NCBI RefSeq assembly: GCF_047496725.1
Contig: NC_132984.1
Span: 2,553,001 to 2,617,000, forward strand
DNA from: Anoplolepis gracilipes
Lineage: Eukaryota; Arthropoda; Insecta; Hymenoptera; Formicidae
Direction: 5' to 3'
DNA: 64,000 nucleotides
The translations under genes and the position numbers were made by a program. This document shows positions 32,934 through 46,800 of the stretch, in pieces; the stretch's first letter is position 1; each line of letters begins with the position of its first letter. The notes under the pieces were generated by a model. That model was given only the letters and a program-made list of their open reading frames with translations, ran no database searches and was not told where the DNA came from.

Positions 32934-33890
32934 TAAATTACTTATATTTCTCTTCTTTTTTTTAAGTATAACAAGAAACAATCTTTTTTTAAATGCTGTG
33001 TTATGTGTGAAAAAAAAACTGATCAAACTTATATTGATTTATTTTGCATGAAAAGTGAAATAATTATTAATGTTGATATTTTGTAAGGGGTCATTAATTT
33101 ATATTAATTGATATTGACGAATTAGAAAGTTTCTGATAAGGAAAAATTATATATTTTTTCTTCGAATCTTCCGAGAAACCTTCAACTTATTCTTTCCATT
33201 TTCTCGTTCTACTCTCTTCCTTTCTCTATTGAAACATTTTTATTTTCCTTTGATCTAATGACTCTTGTTTAGTCCTTGTTATATGCATTATTAACTGTAA
33301 GGATCGATTGATACAGGGAATAAGAAAAAACTCCAAAACGCATCCTTCCGACTTGCAAATTTATTTGTTCTCGGCATGAAAACGCGTTGGTTCATAGACA
33401 TCGTAATAGTTACATATGCGCGTTCCGTCCCGTTCGTTAAATGATGATCGATCAGCTTCGTAATTACACTAGTAGTTTTCAAAGAGTATCTCGACCGGGC
33501 CTTATTTTTAACGCAGGATCGCAATTTAAATCGCTTAGTGCCATGGCGTTCGTATATTTCCTCTCCTTTAAAAATATGTGCTACGTTTCTGTCGCCGCTA
33601 TTATAATTAAATACACGTGACGTATGTACATACTTGACGCACAATCGCATCCCGCAATTACTGGCAATTACTTGTCACGACGCTCTTAATCACTGTTGAT
33701 GTCGAGTCTAATAATGGAAGATACTTGTCGTTCTCCTTTTCTCTTCGAAATATATCCTCTCGTTTATTATAAACTTACTGGGGTTATACTTCCCTCCTCC
33801 TCTTCTTTCCTCTTCCATTTAATTATCCCCTAAGTTGATCCTATCCTCGGAATTGATTAGATATTGACTACTTTCAAGATTCGTTGCGTG

Positions 33891-33892
<2 letters not shown>

Positions 33893-33922
<30 letters not shown>
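33893..33922. repeat. Poly-T tract, 30 bases
   Basis: Uninterrupted run of 30 T between GCGTGGG and CAGTTTAAAG. It may be the poly-A tail of an old minus-strand retroposon, but no element body is recognisable on its right side. Confidence 0.9.
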
Positions 33923-36900
33923 CAGTTTAAAGCAACGCGGACGATAGCATCTCTCCTCCTCGTCTTAAACTATTAATCGTCATTTATTATAATAATGCGC
34001 TGATAATCCGTATTGATGCTAATTATATTTAATTATAATTATTAGCGACTTTTTTTTAAGTTATTAAATTTTTTTTCCTAACGCAGAGATTTTCCATCAC
34101 TCATATGCCGCTGTTTATTGTATATAATTCATGTATAAGAGAGAATTATACGTTCAAATGCACGTAGCTATAAATTTTAAGTTAATTTTATGACGAATGA
34201 AACTCCTAAAGATTATATGCAAGCGATTTAAAAAAAATAGAACAGTAACATTTAATTCATCAGAGTAGCGAAATAATCGATGCGAAATTTTCGATCAGAA
34301 ATAGTATTTTCTTATAATAAAGATCTCGTATGACTATTCGAATAGTAACTGTATATCGACGAGAACTGCTTTCTAATCAATATCGCAAGAGTCGAGTCTC
34401 GCGGAAAGATTGGCACAAGCTCGCGAATGGCTAGTGTGATGAAAAATAATCTTTTTTTTCGCCAAGATTTCTTTTTTTTTTTCCTCTTTTGGCGATCCAA
34501 ACGCAAAGCGCTATCGTCCGCGTGAATCTTTGTTAATTAAAAGCGAGAACAGCGTCGTTACATCGTTCAAGTCTAGAAATCACAGAAATGCCTGATTGCT
34601 CTTCAACAATCGACATCGTTACATCTCGATATATGTATGTTGATGATAGTTATAATTATATATTATATTTAAGAAACTATCTAATTAAATTACGTAAAGG
34701 AGTCTAAAGAAACTGATCACCTTTCAAATTTAAAAAGCTCGTAAGTTCTAAAGTTATGCCTAAAATTAAAGAGAGCCCAAAAGTCTAAAAATACACAATT
34801 ACAATGATTATTTAATATTTCAGGGATTCAAAATCTATATATATTTCTAATTACCTGCATTTTTTTAAGAAAATTTCAAAATACGCACTGATATAGATTC
34901 TAAAAATAACTTTTTTTCAAGATTTCTAAAATAAGTTTTAATAAGGATGTAAGTTTCAACAGAGTTTCAAAATTCAAATTAAAAATTATTTTTCTTATTA
35001 ATAATTGCGCAGCTATAGGTCCATCAAATAACAGAATGTCCGATACTCTAACGAGTTTTTCGTTTCATTTACAACTTCAAAAGTTGGTCAAAGAACTCGT
35101 AGATGAAAGCTGACTCGCCACCAAGTTTGAAACACCCTGTATATGTGATGTATGCGTAAATGTAATTATATTACATATATAATTATAACTATAATGAGAA
35201 CAATCATCTTTCAACCGCGTACATCGCGCTTATATAATCCTCGAACAACGAGATGTAAAGTATTAACACGACACCCTGTGTGCTACTTTCTTGTGAGCTC
35301 GACCTGTCGCGAGCCGGCTCGATATCGAAAGGATACACAAAAGATGCAGCGTAGTAGAAGGAGTCTCTTTCGGGAGGATCCCCCACGTCCCTATAGGGTA
35401 GGATGATCGCTTCGCGAATTTTTCTGGTTGTCAAAGTATCGATTGTAGCGCGAATACGAGTTTGATAGGGGAGACCGATCGGAGTCTGGGGATCGTTGAT
35501 AACGACACATATCAATATCCGCGAGTGTGAACAAAATATATATTCGATGATATGAAGAAATAAGTACGTCCGAAAAAAAAAAAAAAAAAAAAAAAAAGAA
35601 AAATCTACAAAAATTAAGAAAATCGTGAAAACAATTGCGACTTGATTTTCTCCAAGAATTACGCACAATGATGATAATTTTTTCTCTTTGCGAAAAGAAA
35701 TATTTATATAATGCGTTTTTTTTCGTTTTTGAATGGCGGGCAGTATCTCTTGTATTTTTTTTTTTCTACGTTCGTTATAATAAATCTCAGAAATGTAGCA
35801 AAACTTTGCGAGAGACAGACACTCCAGGTTGCTTTTAAGCGTATTTTATTTTTACATATACTTTTCTGGAATCTCGATTGGCAGATAATATTAACATTAT
35901 GCTACCGGATATTATCTGGATAAAGTGTTAACGTTGATAGGATACGTCAGGGTATCGATCTGACATAACGACTAATGTGTTGAAACTTTGAAGAAAAATT
36001 CATAAATGTAATATGTCCCGAATATAATAAACATCTAAATTGCGAGGATTCGAGATCCTACGAGGATGTAAAGTCCAAAGTTATAATATACTGCTAAATT
36101 CAAAGTTTGAAAAGTTGAACAAGTTTTCTTAATTGTTGTGCAAATCGCGAGCTTTCAGGATATAACACGGTCCTGAGTCTTATTTTTTTTAATTTAATAC
36201 TCAACGTGTTTGTTCGAATTTTTAATATTAAATTCAAGGTCTCCAGGATATCCGAAAAGCGTCGTTTGCGATTTAAACAGAGAATTTCAAGAATCCCCGA
36301 AGATACAAAATTCTGAAGAGTCACGAGTTCCCTGAATCTTTAATGTTAAACGTACTTCTCACGGAATTCTTCGTCGAGAAATTTCAAGGATCCACAATCT
36401 CTAGAATATAAAGTCACAAGGATCTTAGGTGGATCCGGGATAGTCCACACGTGTGTTTAGACGACAGTTGATCAAATGGGAGGTGGGAGAAATCGGCTCT
36501 GGATAGTCGTCGATAGGAACGCGTTAACCGGTCGAACGGGGGTTTGTCACGAAGTTCCGTTCACCGCGAAGTTAATTTAGTCGATTCGTTATAGCGGAGT
36601 CTAAAAAAATATCATTAAGTCTCGTCGTAAGAAAAGTTCGCTCTCTCGGTGTGTGCTTCGTATAGTATCAAAACCACTTTTTTTTTTTTTTTAAGCCCTA
36701 CGAGTTTCTACCGCGATGATGCACTCGCATGCCTCTTGTTTTTTTTCTTTTTTTTTCTTTTTTTAAACAGTGCGCGCCTTCGTCCTTTCTCTAACGAATG
36801 TGTGTATTTCAGTTTATACTCATATATACGTATATACTTTACTTTATCTCTGTATATATTTTTTTTCATGTATATATACGTAATTATATTTGTATGCTAA

Positions 36901-37947
36901 TTTGTGCCTTGCCCTATGTCCGCCGTCGTAAAGTAATCGAGAGACTAATAATTAATAGTATAACAACTTACACGATATTATATATTTTAGCCAAGTTAGA
37001 ATATATGTATATGGGTTTTTCTCTTTGGGTATATATATGTATATGCTTTATATTTATATATAGACCTATTGCCCTAAACCTGTGTAGGAAGGAAACTTTC
37101 TCTAATCGTTAATAATAGTCCGTTTTGTTCCAAGATCGTGAATATCATCGATGACGTAGTATCATCGTGCATGATGCGGAGAAATGGGAAAATATCGTAT
37201 GTCGCGCAAACAATACGGAGCTGTAACGGCGAATTTTTCACAGTGTATTATAATGCTCAATATCAATGGCAAAGATTACATTGTAAATATAGGCGCGTTA
37301 TATAATGTTGCGCGTACGGTATATAATATCGAATTTTAATAGGGGAGGGGGAAAAAAATTATGACGGATCGTATAATGTCCCGTATGCGTTTAAAAATGT
37401 ATGTTTCGTTTTCGATGCTGCTCATGTTCATCTTTGTCATGCACCTGATGACAAAGATGACACTCCAAGATTCCGTGATTACTTTCATACTTCGTGATTT
37501 CGAAATTTGACAAGTCAACGTTTCGACGGACGAAAAATCTGCAAAATTTTCGTAATTCAAAAACTGTAGAGGGCTAAAAAAGAAAAAAAAAAGGAAATTT
37601 TAGATCCCTTTGAAGAACTTCTAGTTCTAACTGTTTTCACGGATGTAAGGATGTAGTGCTTGTAAAATTCGGGTCTGGCAACGTTCAAAAGCACTTCGGA
37701 CAAGTAGACGTTCGTAAGAAACCAATTCTCGTACCTGAGGATCCCAGATTACTCCATAAATTGATGCAAATGAAGTGAATAGAAACAGGAATGAGACGAA
37801 TCAAGTTTCTATCAATTGTATATGGTGAAGACAATGATGAGACGGTATTAACAGCACAAGTATAACAACAGTGCACGTTACGCTGCGTCTTATGTGGGTT
37901 CTTCCAATGCTCTCAAAATGGAGAGAAAGACAGAGAGAGATAGAGAT

Positions 37948-37983
<36 letters not shown>

Positions 37984-39315
37984 GAAAAAGGGCTCGTTAA
38001 AAACAAGGATTCCTTAATACATGGTCGCTAGGTCACCCTATGTAGATTAATAGATAATACTTTTACTTTAATTAATTAGTTGTTGGTCATTTTATGTAAC
38101 AATTAGATGGCGACAGAGCCCGCTCTAAGTATAATATATTTGGTATAAGATTTCCGTAAAGTGTGTCTCTCTGAGAGTTAAAACTCTATCGTTATTTCAT
38201 CGTGTATGACGATATAATTCGTAATAATCATAACAATAACAATCAGAAACGAATATAGATAGTAATAACCGTAATGCTCATATAAATTCGCCCGAGACTG
38301 CGCTCGCGTGCGTTTAACTTCTTTTTTTTTTTTTTTTTGCTGCTTTTCATCTCGTTTATTTCTTTTTTTTTTATTACTGTTAATTAATTGCGTGTAAAGA
38401 TTTAAATCGATCACCGCTCTCCGGTCTTCGACACCTTCGAATTTCTCGCATCGCGATTGGCCCTTAAAATCGTTAATAATGTTAATAATGTTTAATCATC
38501 ACATCGCGACAGAAATTACTAATCATTTTTTTTTATTCCAAACCATCGAGATAACTGCGTTAAAAAAAAGGGAGGAATCGTTTATTTTTTTTTTCACTGC
38601 TTCGCAGTGCACACTAAATTTAAGTTTCGAAAACGAACGATAGTATATAAAATTAAGAAGTGGAAAATATTTGAAAATGACAAGATTTAAAAGAATGTAG
38701 AAACCGATCCTATATCATGTCGCAAGAATCCAAAGTTTTAAAAATCGCGAATTTTATACGTTTTAAGAAAGTTAGTTTTACAAGTTCCTACGAATCAACA
38801 TTCTGCTCTCTCGTATTCCGAACCACAATTTCGTAAATTGTTTAAAGTTACATTGATCTAAAGTTTGAATCATTCAAATTTCATTATTTAAATCTAATAT
38901 AATACTTATACACGATTTCAACATTTCGGAATTTCTCTAAATGTAATAGATAAATATAAAGATGAACAAAGACCTCGTATATTTCGTCAAGTCTGCGTCA
39001 AATTTCGAGGGTGTAAGATGAATTTTAGTCGATCTTTTCTCCTCTACAATTAGAGAAATCAAGATACTGTTATAAACTTTGTATAAAATATGTATGAAAA
39101 ATTCTAACAATTTTAATTTTATTTTTCAGGAATCCAGATTCCTAATAAAAAATATCAAAGTATAATTAGCTCTAGTAATTTATATAAATTCACTAAATTT
39201 AATTTTAAATGTAATTAATTAAAAATTCTAATTAATTGATTTTTTTTAGTTGAAATAAAGTATATATAAAATCAATTGCGAATTTAATATAAATACTTAC
39301 ACTGAAATTCAACGC

Positions 39316-39389
<74 letters not shown>

Positions 39390-39411
39390 AGGGAGAAAGA
39401 GAGAGAGAAAC
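39316..39411. repeat. (GA)n microsatellite, ~95 bp
   Basis: Mostly pure GA dinucleotides with a few GAAA and GGGA interruptions at both ends. It is the longest simple repeat in the window. Confidence 0.95.
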
Positions 39412-41372
39412 TTTATGCAATATCTCCATATATGTATATCCAATGACATGAAATCAATTTGTCATCAATTTTCGTCGTATTTGTATATGCACTCATCTAT
39501 ATATGTAGTTCGCGAGCAAACGCATTTTTTTTTTCTCGATTATAGTTTTTTTTCTCTCCTTTTCATCATGATGTCATGTGTAACTTCACTACGTCGAAGA
39601 GTTCGGTAATCATCTACGTACTCACGTTCCTTTTTTTCCTATTACGTACTAACAATATTATCGAATCGGTATCTATCACCTAAGAATCCGATATTGAGAC
39701 TGTTTTAATTTTACGTTTTTATACTTGGCGTGGTCTTCCTGGCACCATAATGCACTTTTAAGAAATCTATATAAAAATATCATAGAGTTGTCGTGTCCAG
39801 TGCGTTGAGTCGCGAGCGAAAGAGGAATGCTGCTTAAACAGAAAGATAGTAGGAGAAACAAGAGAGGAAAAAAAAACTGAAGAAAGAAGGAAAAATTGAA
39901 ATAATCCAAGCAACTTGATTATTAAAGATAATTGAGAAGAAAAACAAAATTGGGATGTTTTACTCGACTAAAAACTTCATTCAGATAAAGAGACTGACTA
40001 AATGAAAGAGTTACATACACGAAATAATCTTTCTATTCGAATAGAAACTCATTCTGCGCGATAAAATTGCGTGGAAATTTTTCTAAACTCAAAGTATCGA
40101 TCGACACGAGAAAGCTTTCGAGAGAATATGATGCTTCATTTTTCAAATAAATTAATCGGTATTTTTTTTCAACTATATCGAAAAGATAAACAGAAACGTA
40201 AAAGTAAGCGAATGAATAATAGATGGTACAAGTTTACTACACTTTTCTTCGTGAAAAAAGAATTCTATGAATTCTTTCATTATATTAGTACGCGTAATTA
40301 TCTTTATTAACAGATTGCTATCGAAAAATCTATTTATTAGATTGTAAAATATTAAAAGAGTAAAAAGATTACTCGTATAATAGAACGCATAAATGTTTTT
40401 ATTAGCATCTTTTTTTTTTATTTTTCGATAAGGAAACCACTTTTATCTCCAAGTGAATTTCCAATTTACTAAAAGATAGCAAAGTACCACAATCATCGAA
40501 CAGTTTTACTTAACTCTTTTAGTTCTTAGTCGACTCTCTTATCTAGATGAAAAATCTGCCCAACTGGGAAAAAGAGAGCAAGGAAAAAGAAAAAGAAAAA
40601 AAAAAAGAGTACAAGGTGAGAGAGGTATGAGAACGTTGTGAAAATTGTGTCTGTTTTGGTCCCGTTTCGCATTGCGATTAGCCGCGAAACTACGCTTTCG
40701 AAATGAAACGATGACGGACAAGACAAACCAGGTCCCAGCTTTATCCGCGTTAGTGAGCTTTTTCCGCGTGAGCTTTTCCTTGTGAACGGTCGAGGATAAA
40801 GGCGGCTCGACCGAATCTTATCCCTTTCGAGAAAATTAATTCAACGACGTTTAATAAACGTCAAATACCTAAATCTGACAATCGAGTGTTAAGTAAATAA
40901 AATAAATGAAATATTAAATAAATAAAATAAATGAAATATAATAAAATATTAAAAATAGATACAAGCTTTAAATATAAAGTAAGAAATAAAATTATCCGAG
41001 ATTGGAATCGATTCACTCTCGTAAACGTTTCTCAAAAATGTTCTACGAACACCTGCGTTCTTGAAAATTCAATTTTATAAATAGAAGTTCCTTTTAATTC
41101 TTCTTAATCCAACTAAAGAAACAGCAAACACTCTTGATAAATTACTTGATAATTTACTACTAAAGGGGATGAGGGTCGTTCGAGCTCGTCCCGTAGAGCC
41201 TCGATAGAATCTCGGTTGTCGTCGTGTGCGATTGCGTGGGTTGCAAACCTTGGCAAACCACTTCGCGCCGATGCGTCGAGATCTGAACATCTTCGGGACT
41301 AATAACGTGTCGGAAAGAATAAACGCGTGTGTGTTGCGTTACGGCTGCGAATTACAGCAATAATCTTATACC

Positions 41373-41527
41373 AGAGTGTTCCGGGAAAAAAAAAAAAAAA
41401 AAAAAAAAACCGAACTGCGTCCCTCGGTAAATCCAGATTCTTCACGTCTTTTCAGAATCTGGACCATCATCCAATGTGACCAATGGGACAATTGTAAATT
41501 TGCATTCGGTTCTTCCCGGGACACTCT
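41373..41527. mobile_element. 155-bp inverted-repeat element (GTGTYCCGGGAA ends)
   Basis: The left end AGAGTGTTCCGGGAA and right end (reverse complement AGAGTGTCCCGGGAA) are inverted repeats differing at one position. Just inside the left end is a run of about 24 A. An inner palindrome CCAGATTC...GAATCTGG lies at about 41430-41463. There is no coding frame. It looks like a MITE. Confidence 0.6.
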
Positions 41528-43868
41528 GTATCTTTGGCGCATCAGGCTTTTCATCGTCTCTCCTTCGCCGAATAACTTTTAGCTGTCGATTTAATTTTTG
41601 ATAAGAACAAACAGTAAAAAAAAGTAACAGATAAAAGCGATAATTACGACAGCTATATAGCACAATTTTTTTCCTTTGAACAATAAATTACTTTTTCATA
41701 TATATATATATATATGTGGGCGACAGTAAATTAATATGTAGAGGTATTGAATGGCGATGATTATAGGCACGAACGAAAAAGCCTGATGAACGCCTTCGAA
41801 CGGAAAGTCGTTGACAAATAATTACTTTCCCATTGTCTGGTCGATTCGTTTAATTAAGCCTAACCCCCTTGCGTCGCGCCACCCTCGCGCGGTCGCGGTT
41901 CCATTATAAAAAATCTTCACTCCCTTCCCACCCCTCCCTCTTCCTTTCAGTGGAAACGTAGCCGCTTTTTGTACCCGTGCGCCATAGAGAGTACAAGAGT
42001 ATTACACCTAACAATATAATATCCTACGTAACCTACGGACGTTAAAGCGGATAAGATCACTTTGCATTCTCTCTCTATTTGTTATTTCCTGGACACCCGT
42101 TGGGTTCGCGCCGGCCCTTAAAGCGTGCTTTTCGCGCCGTCCGATATAAAAAAACAAAATATTTTGCAACGTTGTCGATTCAATGCTATCAGTTTAATAT
42201 TTCGTCAATATGTAAGCCGAGAAAGACATGTATATAATGGGCGGAAAAATAATAGAGAGGAGGAATGTGTGAAATATAATATAGCTAAGGGCAATTCTTC
42301 ACGAATTAAAAATATTAGAATAATCGCGTATATGTATATATATATATATATTAATTAAATGTAATCCCGAGTCTTTTATATCTGAAAATATGGCAAACAC
42401 ACCCATAACTTCTAATATACTTTTACTTAAACCAGAAAAAATATCGATTCCCAGTTATGCCCGAACGTACTAGAAATTGTAAATTATGCACTTTTATAGC
42501 CTCTCTCGGTGAATGAGAATGCATATACGAACGATTCATTATATATAAATCATTTTATACTTTACCTCGAATATCTAGATCGATTAGATCCTAGATTCTG
42601 AGCGACGTATGAAGTACAGATATAGTAGTCCTTTTGTAACGCGCTTCTGTCAGGGAGAGAAAAGGGACGGTTTACCTGAACTACGCGCGAAAGGCTTTAA
42701 GAGCCAGCTTTGGTTCACCTCCGGGCTAGTCCTTGTCCGCACACGCTTCCTGTACACACACGTCATGCCCTGTTCGCTCTCTTCACAAGGTATACAGAGA
42801 TACAAGGTGGAGAGTTTTCTGTATGTGTGTATGTGTGTGTATGTCGAGAATGTACATTTAATTATTAAGAAAACAGTTATTCAGGCACGCAAGTTGGGCA
42901 GGGGAGCAGCGCGCAGCTAGTGGAAGAAGCCGCGCGTACCTTGAGAGTTCCTCTCCTTCATGTCCATCTGAAATCGATCCATCGATTCGATTATTTATTC
43001 TATAAAAGTGTAATTTGCCAATTTTTCATTCTTTCGATCACGCCTCTCGAGATTGTTTATCTTGTAAACGGAAAACCGATTCCTTTTAATTGCGTACTTG
43101 TGTCAAAATTGACTAGCTAAAAATTATGAAGATTGGAAGGAATCGAGCAGATTGACTAAAGTAGGCGATTAAATGGATATAGAAAGTCGATTCCTTTCGC
43201 GTTCAAATATTCCAGAAAATTTGTTGAAGATAAAAACATATATAGCGTTCGGACAGTCGTTACATCCACAGTTTCCTATTTCGAATCTTGTTGCAATCGT
43301 CGCTTGCCAGCTTGATCGCATTTCATCGAAGGCATAAGCTCCTCGAGGAGAGACCCAAAGGTGCGCGCGGGATGCAAGAAGGCCCATCCTTAGACGAGTT
43401 TCGCACGAAAAACAGACGGCCGTGTTTAATCAATCTAGTCAACACTCTCGCTTAGAACAGCGTCTCTTTTGTAATCCACGCGGCATTTACGACAATTACA
43501 TATATATATATATTTCTGCGCAAAAACGAATCATAAAGAGTTGTTTTTTTTTTCAGTGTAAACACCGATGAATTCGCGCGAATCACCCGATAATTGGATA
43601 TGAATTGTCTTTTTATAGACACAGCCAACGTAGAGATGAGGAGACACCGCTCTAGACGGGAATCTTTTCATATTTGTTTGTGCGAACCTCCAGCCGACCT
43701 ACGTACGACCGTAGCGTACAATTTCATACCCCGGCAGTACTATATGTCGATTATATAATATGTCGGTGATCACCGATTAATGTCGCGGCACGGCCGCGGT
43801 CTGCTGATTACGCGGAAACCGGCGTCTCGGGCCTTTTAGTACGAGTGCTGCGGCTGCAGAGACGAGAC

Positions 43869-46800
43869 TCAGCTGTGCGCCGACGTGTCCGAGCCCTGGC
43901 TGTTGCCTAACCCACCCATGCCGGCCTGGGAGGTGAGTCTGGTAGCCGACTGCGAGGTCGTGGTGGTCACCGTGGCGGAGTGACTGAGGCCGTGATGCCT
44001 GCCGGTCTCCGGTACCAGGTGCGGCGTCCGGCTGGAGACGGGCGGTAGGACCGGGCTGACCGGCCACGGGTGCAGGGACATGGTGCTGGGCGCGCTGGGC
44101 ACGCTGCGCGAATGCGGCAGGAGAGGGGAGTTGGAGAGGCTGGCGAGAGGGTGGTGAGCGGCAACGGATGCACCGCCGCCACCGCCGCCGCCGCCGCCGG
44201 AAACGCCCAGGCTCGTGCCCGACGAGATGGTTCCTCCTCCTCCTCCGCCGCCGCCACCACCGCCGGAAGCTGCCATGGCTACCGCGGTATCCGGATGAAG
44301 AAAATTACGCCGCTGCTCCATCCGCTCCGCGTGCTGGGCCAGACAGCGGGTCAGCTCTTCCGGCAGCAGTTCCAGCTGACCCTGCAGCGAAGTCAGCTTC
44401 TCCTCTAGGCCGACCAGACGGTCCTCCAGACCCACTAGACGCTCTTCCACCGCGTCCTGCCGCGTACTCATGTCCGAGACGATCTCGTAGACGGTGTTTT
44501 GCGTCTGTCAGGGTACAGATTAGGCATTATACACGTTAACGGTGTTAATATTCGTTATCTGTTTGCGACGATGCGAGAAAGAATGTTGCATTTATGGAAT
44601 ACAAGTGCCATAAACGCCACTGAGACGAGTATTATTAATCTTATAAAGTTAAATCTCCTAGCGATAAAAAATAATTTGGGAAACAATTTGAAAAACAAGA
44701 ATTTATTTTATTTATATAAAAAAAAAAACTACTCTGTCTAAAAAAGCTTTCAGGAGCTAATCCTGTTCAATCCCTGTTCCATCGCTGTTGCAATATTGCA
44801 TCAGGCTTTGTAAACAGAAAAGCGGTTTCCCTCATTAGCGCTGATGATCCTTACCTTGGCCATGTCCGTTATAGTGTTGGCGTTGTCCATCAATTTGCGC
44901 TGATCCATTTTCACCTTTCTGAGTCTGAAATGTGGAGGGTAGCATCGAGATGGAATTATGCAATTACGTATACAGCCTACATCGTGTAGAGTCTACCCTA
45001 CACGACGGTATTTCTGTTATCGCAACCGGAGAGTGCGGAATATCGACTTACGCATATATAGCTAGGAGGAATTTCCGCTGATGGGTCCGCACGCGTCCAG
45101 GATTGACGCGCTTCACCAAACGGGTGTGCTTGTAGATCAGCCACGTTTCCCGCAACACGTTCGCCGCGGCGTTCTTCAACTACAAACAGAGCAGACCATC
45201 CTTGTCAATCCATTCAGCATCAGCTGACTCTTGTCAGCGGATCGCCGATACTTTATCGAAAATCTCTCTCGCTCTCTTCTCTTTGAAAATTAAAAAAAAA
45301 AAAAAAGAAAAAATTTTGTTTTGGACAAAGCAATGAAAAAGTCGTATCCTGAGGTATTATACAGTTTTGTTTATATAAGATGAAATAACAACACACACGG
45401 CGATGCGTCACGCAGTTTATAAATTTTTAATCAAAACTAACATCACGCGCTGTGGAATTATTCAAAATATATATATTCGCTAAGTAAACATTATACTGCG
45501 CCATTAATCGCGTAACTCGTTAGCTGTGACAGTATTCATTATGTTACGGTTAATTAACCCTTTCAAGATCAGCGGGGATAATTTGTCTCAAAGAATGATT
45601 AATGATCCGTTGGAAATATATATTTTCGGATTATAACATTACATTTTTGCTTTATTCTCATTTAATGAGAAAACTTTCTAAAAAGATTCCACAAATTTTT
45701 ATAAATTGTTAAAATTACAGTTCCCTTTCGCTCGGAAAAATTTACACGTGCTCGCAAACTATATACGGTAGTCGAGGAAAAAAAATGGGTTTCGAGGATG
45801 ACATTTATTTTGTTACCGCTGATGAAATCAGATCGATTCCGCTTATGCAATGACGTGAAAAAAGCGATATGCATCCGAGGGTTAGAGCGGCGTAAAAAGA
45901 CTCGTCGATATGGTTATGTGTATAGCTCTACGTTACCACTCCTTGATATTTGCAAAGTTTATAAATAACGCTGGCTAATAATTATTTCAGTAGCCGTGTA
46001 GTTGAAGGCTTCGATCCAGAGGTGGAGAGAAAAGCGACCGTGTACTTATGCAACTTAACTCACTGCCAGACATACGACAAATTTAAATTGCATCAGGATT
46101 GGAATTATATCTCAACATCTTTAATTAAAGACGTCTTTTTGCAACACGTGAGGAGAAATACTTTCGAACATCTCGAGATATATTTGAAAAGCACGATGAA
46201 ATATATTAGAATGGAGAAAGTTTGTGTTTCTACACAAAGAAAAGAAAAGAAAAAAAAAAAAAAAAGAGGTGCGTATTAACCCTCGTGACACAAGCTATCG
46301 ATTATGCCATGATTTGCAACGAGTCACCAATTGTTCCGTTATGAAAGAAAGAACAGTGATAGAATCCGCTTTTCCGCTCTCCTATACTTTTTAAATTCTG
46401 AATAACTAATATTTAAATTTCTCGAATCCGGAAAGATCTCGCTTTAAAGTTTTATATGTCTCTTATACTCATTTTTATGTATTTGTATTCGTGCCATTAT
46501 ATCTTTTAACTTTCAAATCTTAATGGCAAGGCTCTCTCGAAACACAAGTTTGTATTCTCAACTTTTAATTTTCCGCCCAAGTCTCAAACTTATTTCTGAA
46601 TTTAAAATTCACGTGGCGACGAATTTATGGCACTCATTCTTGTTACAAAGTGTTCCAGAAATGTCAAAATTTTTCGTACAATAATCGGAAAGTGCTCACA
46701 AGTTCAAGCAGGCCTTATATTATCGACTTTACGATTTACTCGCCGAGAGTTGCCTTTTATTTCTTTGAAAGTTTGTTGAGATTGAATCGATCGACGTCAC

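Larger units (their letters stand above)
32934..43868. other. Intergenic region between convergent AKAP17A and SK; likely long SK 3' UTR at right
   Basis: I see no protein exon here. AKAP17A (plus) and SK (minus) converge on it. It is AT-rich, with long poly-T/A tracts (33893-33922 is 30 T; about 35573-35597 and 41386-41409 are A runs) and (GA)n blocks at 37943-37981 and 39316-39411. Part of the right side is probably SK 3' UTR, but I cannot set its end. A short inverted-repeat element lies at 41373-41527. The words TTTGAAACACCCTGTATA near 35126-35143 resemble insect transposon ends. Confidence 0.5.

Noticed and set aside
43777..44539. Four frames of 96-123 codons over the SK terminal exon
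   Set aside because: Shadows of the GC-rich SK frame, which is supported by homology and splice phase.
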